Origin: an uncultured Clostridia bacterium
Lineage (GTDB): Bacteria; Bacillota; Clostridia; Christensenellales; Borkfalkiaceae
DNA: 12,933 bases
NCBI GenBank assembly: GCA_947176445.1
Contig: CAMWQK010000007.1
Span: 1 to 12,933, forward strand
Direction of reading: 5' to 3'
The notes below the pieces were generated by a model, which saw only the letters and a program-made list of their open reading frames with translations, ran no database searches and was not told the DNA's origin. Positions 6,868-12,933 of the stretch are shown one piece after another. Within the stretch, counting starts at the first letter, position 1. Every line of letters starts with the position of its first letter. The position numbers and the translations under genes are program-made.

Positions 6868-8397
6868 ATGAAATTCAAACAAGTAGCGGGCATTGCGATG
6901 GGCGTGTGCCTGAGTGCATGCGCATTCGGTTGCGGCGATACGACCGATCCCGAGACCCCCAAGGGCGAGTGGGATGACTTTGTAGAGTTTTCCACCGTCT
7001 GGAACGAGGGGGAGAGCAAGACGTTTGCAACGGGGGAGAGTTATACGCTCAAACTCAACGCAGATTTTAGCGACAAAAACTATCTGAAATTCGACTATTC
7101 GACGACGTGCTATCTCGACGGCGTGATGTCTTTCACCGAGAAGGACGGCAGTAAAAAATACGAGGAGCGGTTCTTTTTAAGAAAGGACGAGACCTGTTTC
7201 CGTCAGATCCTCGACTATTACGGAAATTACAAATTCGACAAGGTGCTCACCGAAATTACGCTCACCTGTGTGGGCGGAAGCGGTGGAGAATTCAAGCTGG
7301 ACACGGTGTCCGCCGCGACGCATCCCATCGACTTTGCGTCCGCAGATCTTACAAACCCCGCGCTCGTGGAAGACAGTATGCAGCTCTACATCACGGGCAA
7401 CGAGTGCAAGCTCGGCATGACGCTCAAATCGGGCGGCTGTATCAACTACGTCTCGTCGATCGGAAACGGGGTGCACCTGTATGAAGAGCCGAACGGATAT
7501 CTCTCCGTCGGGCACTCTTCCACATCGGGCACGGTATTGAAGGAAGACGACGTCAACCTCATCAACGCGCACGATACGGGCAGATTTGTTCAGCAGTCCT
7601 ACTACGGAACGCAGAAAGACCCCAACTATGAGTGCGGCACGTTCCTGCACGACGGCGTCAACGAGATCGAGTGGGCATACAATCCCGTTCAGGGCGGCGA
7701 CAAGTCGAATACGCCCAGCCAGATCGTAGACGTGTGCTATACGCCTACGAAGATCTACGTCAAGACCCGCCCCGGCGACTGGGCGAAGCCCAAGGCGCTC
7801 ACGCTCTTCTACATGGAGAACGTCTACGAGATCGTCGAGGACGAGGTATACGGCGAATATATTCGCGTAGAGAACTACGGCACCGACTTCTCGGGCTATA
7901 CGCACGGTACGCCGCGCGATCAGGAACTCCCCGCGTTCTACGGCGCTGCGGCGCTTCCCACGCTCGCGACCTACAAGAACACCAAGCCCTGGACGAACGA
8001 CAGTATTCAGTATGAGAAGAACCTGCCCTTCTGGTCGGGTGCAACGGCAACCAACGCAACCCGCTTTAAGGCGTCGGAGAACTGGATCGCCTGGATCAAC
8101 GAGGAAAACTGGGGCATCGGACTGTATGTGCCCGACGTTGTCAACATGCTTTCGGGCAGAATGATGGTGCTCGATCTGGATAAGACCGTCGGCGTGAAGG
8201 AGCCGTCTCTGCAAAACAGCACGACGTACACCGCGCCGCTTGCGCAGTTCTCGATGCCCAACTACGTCACGTTCTCCTACACGTACTATCTGAAACTCGA
8301 CTACGTGCAGAGCTCGCGCGCATTCTTCACTTCGCTGCACGACGACGGCGCGGAGAACCCCACGCTCGTCAAGCTCGTACAGGGCGCGTTGAAATAA
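6868..8397 (+). CDS. Large secreted lipoprotein of unrecognised family, possibly carbohydrate-active
   Basis: A 509-residue protein with signal peptide MKFKQVAG, a hydrophobic core and lipobox AFGC (Cys22). I do not recognise a named family. Residues about 30-150 look like a beta-sandwich (alternating strands, several Tyr/Asp). From about 160 on, a second domain carries dense conserved-looking motifs: a Gly-rich GGCINYVSS, NLINAHDTGRFVQQSYYG, an ECGTFLHDG stretch, WNPVQ-like AYNPVQGGD, and further on ENWIAWINEENWGIGLYVP. The clustering of Trp, Tyr, Asp and Asn, and the DTGR-QQSYYG pattern, are typical of sugar-binding or carbohydrate-active beta-rich enzymes (inference from composition and context, not a family match). 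It lies between an SGNH esterase and an MBL hydrolase in the same transcription unit. The coding region is intact; the function is open. Confidence 0.82.
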   Translation: MKFKQVAGIAMGVCLSACAFGCGDTTDPETPKGEWDDFVEFSTVWNEGESKTFATGESYTLKLNADFSDKNYLKFDYSTTCYLDGVMSFTEKDGSKKYEERFFLRKDETCFRQILDYYGNYKFDKVLTEITLTCVGGSGGEFKLDTVSAATHPIDFASADLTNPALVEDSMQLYITGNECKLGMTLKSGGCINYVSSIGNGVHLYEEPNGYLSVGHSSTSGTVLKEDDVNLINAHDTGRFVQQSYYGTQKDPNYECGTFLHDGVNEIEWAYNPVQGGDKSNTPSQIVDVCYTPTKIYVKTRPGDWAKPKALTLFYMENVYEIVEDEVYGEYIRVENYGTDFSGYTHGTPRDQELPAFYGAAALPTLATYKNTKPWTNDSIQYEKNLPFWSGATATNATRFKASENWIAWINEENWGIGLYVPDVVNMLSGRMMVLDLDKTVGVKEPSLQNSTTYTAPLAQFSMPNYVTFSYTYYLKLDYVQSSRAFFTSLHDDGAENPTLVKLVQGALK

Positions 8398-8415
8398 GTT
8401 TTTAAGGAGCATACG

Positions 8416-9216
8416 ATGTTATTTAACGGCGATAAACTTTATATGTTACCCTCGGTCACGCTCACGCAATGTATGGGTTTCCTCATGGCGGGAGAGGGGG
8501 ATGTCATCGGGATCGACAGCTGTACGCAGAACGAGGCGGATGAGCTCGAAGAGACGCTCCTCGCTTTGGGCGGCAAGGTAAAATGCTGGTTTTTAACGCA
8601 TGCGCACTTTGATCATATCGAGGGGCTCATCGAGATGTTGAACCGCGACAAGGTGAAGGTAGAGAGCGTCTGCTATCAGTTCCCGCCCCTTGACTACATC
8701 GAGAGGGTGGAGCGGCAGGAGAACCGCGTTCAGCGCGCCTCCGACCTCGAAGAGGCAATCAAAAAGAACGGCGTCAAGGTCATTCGCCCCAAGAAGGGGG
8801 AATGGATCGAGGTGGGGCACTTCCGCGTGCTGCCGCTCTCCGACGGTTCGCCCGTCGGGGAAACGCTCAATCCGTCCAGCGTCGTCTACCGCGTCGAGAC
8901 GCGGGGCAAGAGCGTGCTCTTCCTCGGCGATATGGACTGGCGGGCAGAGGGGAAAATTCTGGCGGAATTCCCCGAGGAGCTCAAATGTCCCGTCGTGCAG
9001 ATGGCGCACCACGGTCAGCAGGGCGTCACCGAGGAGTTCTATCGCCACATTCATCCTGAGGTTTGCGTGTGGCCCACGCCCGAATGGCTGTGGAACAACG
9101 ATATCGGCGGCGGGTACGGCAAGGGTCCCTATAAGACGCTCGAAACGCGCAGCTGGATGGAAAAACTCAAAGCGGTGAATTACCGTTTTGAAGACAAGGT
9201 GACCATTTTGGAATAA
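8416..9216 (+). CDS. MBL-fold metallo-hydrolase, ComEC-like subtype
   Basis: A 266-residue cytoplasmic metallo-hydrolase without signal peptide or membrane segments. The metal site is clear: THAHFDH gives His62, His64, Asp66 and His67; FLGDMDW supplies Asp172; and AHHGQQG supplies His198/His199. The usual motif 3 His is absent and NPSS (152-155) stands in its place, followed by VVYRV. This matches the pattern in the MBL domain of ComEC and its free-standing relatives, where an Asn/Ser motif replaces that His and the last motif is HHGS-like. Such proteins are mostly phosphodiesterase- or nuclease-like, but free-standing members are poorly characterised. The gene starts 18 bases after the previous stop, with AAGGAG six bases before ATG, and is the last gene before a strong terminator. 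Its link to sugar uptake is contextual only. Confidence 0.88.
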   Translation: MLFNGDKLYMLPSVTLTQCMGFLMAGEGDVIGIDSCTQNEADELEETLLALGGKVKCWFLTHAHFDHIEGLIEMLNRDKVKVESVCYQFPPLDYIERVERQENRVQRASDLEEAIKKNGVKVIRPKKGEWIEVGHFRVLPLSDGSPVGETLNPSSVVYRVETRGKSVLFLGDMDWRAEGKILAEFPEELKCPVVQMAHHGQQGVTEEFYRHIHPEVCVWPTPEWLWNNDIGGGYGKGPYKTLETRSWMEKLKAVNYRFEDKVTILE

Positions 9217-9248
9217 ATCAATCAGCTCATAAGCGGTCTTCTTATCAT

Positions 9249-9289
9249 AAAACCGCCGTCTGTCAGGCTTGACAGGCGGCGGTTTTTTT
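9249..9289 (+). terminator. Strong intrinsic terminator ending the sugar locus
   Basis: A 17-bp stem (9249-9265 with 9270-9286) contains a single G-U wobble (9259-9276), closes on a GGCT tetraloop, and is followed by a run of seven T (9283-9289). It lies 33 bases after the MBL hydrolase stop. The four A on the left arm make weak termination from the other strand possible, but nothing reads that way here. Confidence 0.93.
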
Positions 9290-9364
9290 GCGCTTAGAAA
9301 CGTTTTTACAGTGCGCACATGCGGACATGGTGCTCCGTTTGACTATTTTCCAAAAAAATTTGCA

Positions 9365-9382
9365 CGTTTTATAAAAAAAACG
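9365..9382. promoter_or_regulatory. Operator-like palindrome upstream of promoter
   Basis: CGTTTT-N6-AAAACG, just upstream of the -35 element. The same half-sites recur in the palindrome at 9441-9457 downstream of the -10 element. The pair looks like binding sites for a dimeric regulator; the regulator is not in the window. A-rich composition makes chance partly responsible, but the matched CG ends argue against that. Confidence 0.45.
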
Positions 9383-9392
9383 GTGAAAGATA

Positions 9393-9421
9393 TTTACTTT
9401 TGCACTTATTTGGTGTAAAAT
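9393..9421 (+). promoter_or_regulatory. Sigma-A-type promoter of the repeat protein gene
   Basis: A -35 hexamer TTTACT (9393-9398, four of six matches) and a -10 hexamer TAAAAT (9416-9421, five of six) are separated by the ideal 17 bases, in an AT-rich island right after a terminator and 52 bases before the ATG at 9474. Transcription should start near 9428. An alternative -35, TTGCAC at 9400-9405, gives poorer spacing. Confidence 0.65.
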
Positions 9422-9440
9422 AGTATATGAAGTAAAATGC

Positions 9441-9457
9441 CGTTTTATTGTAAAACG
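9441..9457. promoter_or_regulatory. Operator-like palindrome or hairpin in the 5' leader
   Basis: CGTTTTA-TTG-TAAAACG is a perfect 7-bp inverted repeat, located between the predicted transcription start and the ribosome site (GGGTGAGGT, 9461-9469). It shares half-sites with the palindrome at 9365-9382, about 75 bases away centre to centre. It may act as DNA operator or as a small mRNA hairpin before the Shine-Dalgarno site. Confidence 0.5.
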
Positions 9458-9473
9458 ACAGGGTGAGGTAGAT

Positions 9474-12400
9474 ATGACAGACAGAAATATCAGTTCGGAC
9501 GATATGTTGGTACTCGAAGGGATGTACAAAGGGGTCGCTCGGCAGATCGACGAGGTAAAGGGCGTCGTTGGCAAAGAGATCCAGACGAGTTCCACCCAGC
9601 AGCTTTCCGCACTGGAATCTTTGATTCAGAATCTGAAGGAGAACACGGCGACCCTTCTTGATGAGTTGAAGTATATTTCTCAGCAGAGCAGCGCGATCTA
9701 TGAGTATCAGGAAGTTTCGCGCAAGTCGATGCACAACGAATTGCTCGAAGCGGTACGCACGGCAAAGCCCGCGGAATCGCCCGAAGCGCGGGACAAGCGC
9801 CTCGAAGAGCTGTTCAAAAATATCACCAAGCAGCACGAGGCGGAAAACCGCGTCGTGTTCGATAAGCTCGTGCAGGCAACGCGCACGGCGGTTGAAAAGT
9901 CCGCCGAGGAGAGCCGCGTCGCCTTCAACCGCATTTTAAAGGAGAAACCCGCCCTGAAAGAGAGCCTCGCCGCCATCATCAGCGAGGAGAACGAGAAGAC
10001 GAACGCCCTGAAGGCGAACGAATACGCAAAAGAGGTCGCCGAGCAGACGGCGCGCCTCGTATCCGAACAGACGAAGGAAGCGCTCGAAGAGCAGACAAAC
10101 CGCGTCGTCACCGAACAGACCGCTCGCATCATGGCGGAGGAGACGGAGCGCATCGTCTCCGAGCAGGCGACGCGCCTTCTCTCCGAACAGACGGAGCAGG
10201 TGCTCGGCACGCAGATCGAGCGCATTATCTCCGAGCAGTCGGAGAAAGTGCTTGCGGCGCAGATCGAAAAGGCGCTTGCGGAGCGGGCGGAGAAGGTGCT
10301 CGCCGAGCAGACGGCGCAGCTTGAAAAGATGCTTACCGATAAAGCGGAAGCGGTGCTTGCGGAAAAGATCGAAAAGGTGCTTTCCGCGCAGACGCAGAAG
10401 CTCACCGACGAAGCGGATGTCCTGCGCGAGAATACCGAGCGCATTCTCGCCGCAAAGGCAGTGTATGCCGAGGGCGGCGCGGGCGGCAATATCCTGCCGC
10501 AGGTCGAGAAGCTCATCGCCGATCAGACCTCGCAGATCATCTCCTACACCGACCGTATCGTGACCGACCGCGTCGATCAGGTCGTATCGGTGCAGGTGGA
10601 GCGCGTGCTCAAAGTGCAGGCGGCGCAGATCGCGGCGCAGGCGGCTGCCGAGGAATCGAGACGGCGCGCCGAAGAGGATCGCAAGCGCGACGAGACGATG
10701 TCCGTCGTCGAAGAGACGGCGATCGCATCGTCCTACGAGCCGACGGAGACGAAGGAACAGTTCCCGCTCTCCGAGATCTTCGACTACGATATTCTTGCCG
10801 AGAAGATCGCTACGATCCTTCCCGAAGTGGACTACGATATGATCGCGGATAAGGTCTCCTCGATCATTCCCGAGATGGATTACGACATGCTGGTCGATAA
10901 AATTTCCCTTGCCGTGCCGCACGTGAGCGACGATTCCATCGCCGAGCGCGTTGCAGAAGTCGTCATTCCCACCGACTACGATCTCGTTGCCGAGCGCGTT
11001 GCAAACACGATTGCCGACGAGTTCGATATCACCGTGAGCGAGGAGGGCGTTCGCCGCATTGCGGACTCCGTCATCGCGGAACTCAATTACGAGCAGCTCG
11101 CAGCAAAAGTGGCGGAGCTCCTTGGCGAGAACGGGGTCAGAGAGGGCGCTGCTGCGGGATCGGCGGAAGTCGACTACGACGAGATCGCCCGCCGCGTTGC
11201 GGAAGTATTGCAGAGCAGCGAGACGGAGAATTTCGATGCAGAACAGGTTGCTGCGATCATTCAGGAGCAGCTGCCCGAATATGATTATGACGAGGCGGCA
11301 CGCCGCACGCTCGACCTCATCAAGAGCGACGATTCGCTCTTCGATTACGACGAGGCGGCACAGCGCGTTGCCGAGGTCGTGAGAGACGGCGAGACGGAAG
11401 TCGATTACGACGTGATCGCAGAGAAAGTCGCACGGCTCGTGAGAGAGAACGAGGAAGCGTTCGACTACGACGAGGTCTCCCGCCGCGTGCTGGAAGCGCT
11501 CAAGAGCGACGAGACGATCGTTGAAATGTTAAAGGCGGACGACGCGCAACAGGTGGACTACGATGAAATTGCCCGCCGTGTCTCCGAGATCGTAAAAGTA
11601 GAAGATAAACAGGTGGACTACGACGAGATCGCGCGTCGCGTATCCGAACTTGTGAAGGTAGAGGATAAGCAGGTAGACTACGATGAGATCGCCCGCCGCG
11701 TATCCGAGCTTGTAAAGGGCGACGAGAGCGACCTCGACCGCATTGCGGCGATGATCGCGGCACAGCCCGTTCAGCGCGAGACGGTGAAGGTCGTTGAAAA
11801 GGCGCCCGAACCCGCGCGGGAGATCCACATCGAGCAGGAGCCCGATCCCGAGCCCGAGATCATCAAGGTGAAGGTGCCTGCAAAGAAGCCCGATCCCGAA
11901 ATCATCAAGGTGAAAGTGCCCGCGAAGAAGCCCGCAACCAAGGTCGTGATCGAGGAAGAGGAAGATGATGACGATGACGACGATGCAGTCGGCTTTGCAG
12001 AGACGGCGGGCGATCCCGCGCTCATGACGCGCTACAAGCGCAGCTTCCTTGCAAAGATCATTCAGAGCGACGACGACGTGAAGTATTTTTACAGCGAGTT
12101 GAAGAACGAGATTTTGGCGTATTCCAAGGTAAATTCGCAACTCAGCTGGTCGAACGACCGCTTTACCAAGAGCCGCGAGACGATCGCAAAGATCGGCATC
12201 CGCGGAAAGACGCTGTGCCTCTATCTCTCGCTCAATCCCGATGAATTTGCGACGTCCGTCTATCACCAGACCTTCGTCGGCGATACCAAGATGTATGAAA
12301 AGACGCCGATGATGGTCAAGATCAAGAGCCAGACGGCGTTGAAGCGCGCGATGAAGCTCATCGCCCTGCTCATGGAGAAGGAAGAGGCGGTGCGCAGAAA

Positions 12401-12521
12401 GTCGTTTGCGGCGGTCGATTACGTCAAGATGTACCGCTACAAGAAGGACAGCGTGCTCTTAAATGAAGGACTTATCAAAACCACCCTCGTCGAGAAAGTG
12501 GATTTGAAGAATTTTGATTAA
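9474..12521 (+). CDS. Large soluble repeat protein: eight-residue repeats, DYD-motif repeats, acidic linker, compact C-terminal domain
   Basis: A 1015-residue protein with no signal peptide or membrane segment, so probably cytoplasmic. I recognise no named family for the whole. Residues 1-185 are charged and helical, coiled-coil-like. Residues 189-311 are a block of eight-residue repeats of the type [AS]EQTxRΦΦ (Φ hydrophobic), resuming at 349-387. A charged helix follows (388-405). Residues 436-752 hold about sixteen units starting ΦDYD, each predicted to form a short helix (consensus VDYDEIARRVSEΦV); early units are 16 residues, late ones 20. Residues 790-819 contain two copies of PDPE..IIKVKVPAKK, then an acidic run of four Glu and seven Asp (827-837). 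The C-terminal domain (about 846-1015) is compact, with helix (FYSELKNEIL), strands (TLCLYLSLNP) and helix (ALKRAMKLIALLME), faintly like the DUF5655 layout. It has its own promoter and may be a multivalent scaffold (inference). Confidence 0.92.
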   Translation: MTDRNISSDDMLVLEGMYKGVARQIDEVKGVVGKEIQTSSTQQLSALESLIQNLKENTATLLDELKYISQQSSAIYEYQEVSRKSMHNELLEAVRTAKPAESPEARDKRLEELFKNITKQHEAENRVVFDKLVQATRTAVEKSAEESRVAFNRILKEKPALKESLAAIISEENEKTNALKANEYAKEVAEQTARLVSEQTKEALEEQTNRVVTEQTARIMAEETERIVSEQATRLLSEQTEQVLGTQIERIISEQSEKVLAAQIEKALAERAEKVLAEQTAQLEKMLTDKAEAVLAEKIEKVLSAQTQKLTDEADVLRENTERILAAKAVYAEGGAGGNILPQVEKLIADQTSQIISYTDRIVTDRVDQVVSVQVERVLKVQAAQIAAQAAAEESRRRAEEDRKRDETMSVVEETAIASSYEPTETKEQFPLSEIFDYDILAEKIATILPEVDYDMIADKVSSIIPEMDYDMLVDKISLAVPHVSDDSIAERVAEVVIPTDYDLVAERVANTIADEFDITVSEEGVRRIADSVIAELNYEQLAAKVAELLGENGVREGAAAGSAEVDYDEIARRVAEVLQSSETENFDAEQVAAIIQEQLPEYDYDEAARRTLDLIKSDDSLFDYDEAAQRVAEVVRDGETEVDYDVIAEKVARLVRENEEAFDYDEVSRRVLEALKSDETIVEMLKADDAQQVDYDEIARRVSEIVKVEDKQVDYDEIARRVSELVKVEDKQVDYDEIARRVSELVKGDESDLDRIAAMIAAQPVQRETVKVVEKAPEPAREIHIEQEPDPEPEIIKVKVPAKKPDPEIIKVKVPAKKPATKVVIEEEEDDDDDDDAVGFAETAGDPALMTRYKRSFLAKIIQSDDDVKYFYSELKNEILAYSKVNSQLSWSNDRFTKSRETIAKIGIRGKTLCLYLSLNPDEFATSVYHQTFVGDTKMYEKTPMMVKIKSQTALKRAMKLIALLMEKEEAVRRKSFAAVDYVKMYRYKKDSVLLNEGLIKTTLVEKVDLKNFD
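10038..10406 (+). repeat. In-frame 24-base (eight-residue) repeat block
   Basis: Eleven consecutive units of exactly eight codons run from 10038 to 10301 (for example AEQTARLV, SEQTKEAL, EEQTNRVV, TEQTARIM, SEQSEKVL). An eleven-residue unit and three more octads carry it to 10406. The period is strict at protein level while the DNA copies have diverged in sequence, pointing to an old, selected repeat. Further octads occur at 10518-10634. Confidence 0.85.
10779..11732 (+). repeat. DYD-motif repeat array, about sixteen units
   Basis: Units begin at residues 436, 452, 468, 484, 500, 517, 537, 566, 587, 603, 623, 643, 663, 694, 714 and 734. Most start [VFYMT]DYD and continue [IVA]A[ED][RK][VI]. 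The first five are 16-17 residues long. Later ones are commonly 20, with longer linkers after the seventh and thirteenth units. Units 4, 6, 7 and 9 are degenerate (VSDD, FDIT, LNYE, FDAE). Confidence 0.88.
11553..11717 (+). repeat. Nearly identical 60-base tandem copies at the end of the array
   Basis: Three copies start at 11553, 11613 and 11673. The first two are full 60-base units ending in KVEDKQ. The third matches over its first 45 bases, then diverges. Protein differences are limited to SEIV against SELV, while silent differences are scattered. This fits a recent in-frame expansion. Confidence 0.9.
11841..11930 (+). repeat. Two-copy Pro/Lys linker repeat
   Basis: Two adjacent copies encode PDPEPEIIKVKVPAKK (residues 790-805) and PDPEIIKVKVPAKK (806-819). 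They lie between the DYD array and the acidic run, and look like an extended, basic linker. Confidence 0.85.
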
Positions 12522-12572
12522 AAGATAGCTCAAAAAAAGCATACGAAAGCGAGCTGCAATGTCGGAAGATAA

Positions 12573-12596
12573 GGAGAGCTGAGTGTTCAGCTCTCT
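12573..12596 (+). terminator. Hairpin after the repeat protein gene, possible weak terminator
   Basis: GAGAGCTGA / TCAGCTCTC (12574-12582 and 12587-12595) forms a perfect 9-bp stem with a GTGT loop, plus one G-U pair. It is followed by CGCTTTGTTAT, a poor T-tract, so termination would be partial at best. A second inverted pair, AAAGCGAG (12546-12553) and CTCGCTTT (12595-12602), encloses it. It may be a weak terminator or a structured spacer between two co-transcribed genes. Confidence 0.45.
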
Positions 12597-12648
12597 CGCT
12601 TTGTTATAGGCAAACCGGCGGTTGCCGAGGGTATGCGCCAGAGCAAAA

Positions 12649-12655
12649 AAAGGAG
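12649..12655 (+). promoter_or_regulatory. Shine-Dalgarno site that decides a TTG start
   Basis: AAAGGAG ends six bases before TTG 12662, a standard spacing. This supports the TTG as the start of the last gene, over the unrelated-frame ATG at 12633, which overlaps and precedes the ribosome site. Confidence 0.7.
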
Positions 12656-12661
12656 TATTAT

Positions 12662-12933
12662 TTGGAAAAGAAGAAACGTAGCAAAGAGCAGAACGCAGGC
12701 TCGAAGAATGCGATCGAGCTTGCGATTCTCAACGGAATTGAGGCCTACAACAGAGAACAGGCAAACAAGACGGCAAATAAGGCTGCGCAGTCGTCCAAAA
12801 AAGTGCACCCGCAACAAAAAAATAACGAACAGCTGAGAAGCAAAGAGGCGATGGAGGAGGCGGGCTTCAAACCGCACAAGCGCTCCCGCGCCAAGGGAAA
12901 GGGAACAAAATTGACCGCCTTCGATCTCCCTCC
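12662..12933 (+). CDS. Small basic hypothetical protein, TTG start (3' partial)
   Basis: An open frame from TTG 12662 to the window end gives 90 codons without a stop. It starts MEKKKRSKEQNAGSKN and goes on with IELAILNGIEAYNREQ, a Lys/Gln/Asn-rich middle, and HKRSRAKGKGTKLTAFDLP at the edge. I count about 21 Lys/Arg against 10 Asp/Glu, so the visible part is strongly basic. No family is recognised and no signal peptide is seen. It lies 140 bases after the acidic repeat protein gene and may share its transcript if the intervening hairpin terminates poorly. A nucleic-acid-binding role or an electrostatic partner of the acidic neighbour are guesses from charge alone. Coding is supported by the strong ribosome site and a codon choice like the neighbours. 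Confidence 0.72.
   Translation, partial: MEKKKRSKEQNAGSKNAIELAILNGIEAYNREQANKTANKAAQSSKKVHPQQKNNEQLRSKEAMEEAGFKPHKRSRAKGKGTKLTAFDLP

Noticed and set aside
11553..11717. CRISPR-like regular repeats
   Set aside because: The copies are adjacent without spacers, in frame and coding; they are tandem protein repeats.
12633..12836. 67-codon + strand frame starting ATG 12633
   Set aside because: It has no ribosome site at its own start and overlaps in another frame the TTG-started gene, which has AAAGGAG six bases upstream and stays open to the window end.

Overview
The window looks like a stretch of a Gram-positive, low-to-mid-GC bacterium, most likely an uncultured anaerobic member of the class Clostridia. 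The signs are four secreted proteins with lipobox-type signal peptides, purine-rich Shine-Dalgarno sites with one TTG start, BspA-like leucine-rich and InlB B-repeat surface domains, and a MalF/MalG-type sugar importer without a nearby ATPase. The exact lineage cannot be fixed from this sequence alone. All genes read on the + strand.

Region 1 (1-9216) reads as one carbohydrate uptake and processing locus. It starts inside a MalF-type permease carrying an unusual large N-terminal extracytoplasmic domain, followed by a MalG-type permease. After a 119-base gap with a hairpin come four consecutive predicted lipoproteins: a BspA-like leucine-rich protein, an InlB B-repeat protein with an unrecognised C-terminal domain, an SGNH/GDSL esterase, and a 509-residue protein of unrecognised family. 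A cytoplasmic ComEC-like metallo-beta-lactamase-fold hydrolase closes the locus and a strong intrinsic terminator ends it (9249-9289). My reading is that the lipoproteins capture and de-esterify a substituted glycan outside the membrane and the permeases import the products. No classical solute-binding protein or ABC ATPase lies in the window; a binding protein may lie upstream.

Region 2 (9290-12933) is a separate transcription unit. An AT-rich intergenic island holds a good sigma-A-type promoter bracketed by two copies of a CGTTTT-N5/6-AAAACG palindrome. It drives a 1015-residue, soluble, repeat-built protein: a predicted helical N-terminus, a block of exactly eight-residue repeats, about sixteen units of a DYD-type helical motif, a Pro/Lys linker, an acidic run, and a compact C-terminal domain. 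After a 140-base gap with nested inverted repeats, a small, strongly basic protein begins at a TTG codon and runs off the window end.

The best candidates for something undescribed are the 1015-residue repeat protein with its basic neighbour, the propeller-like domain fused to the permease, the unrecognised 509-residue lipoprotein, and the two-site operator arrangement.
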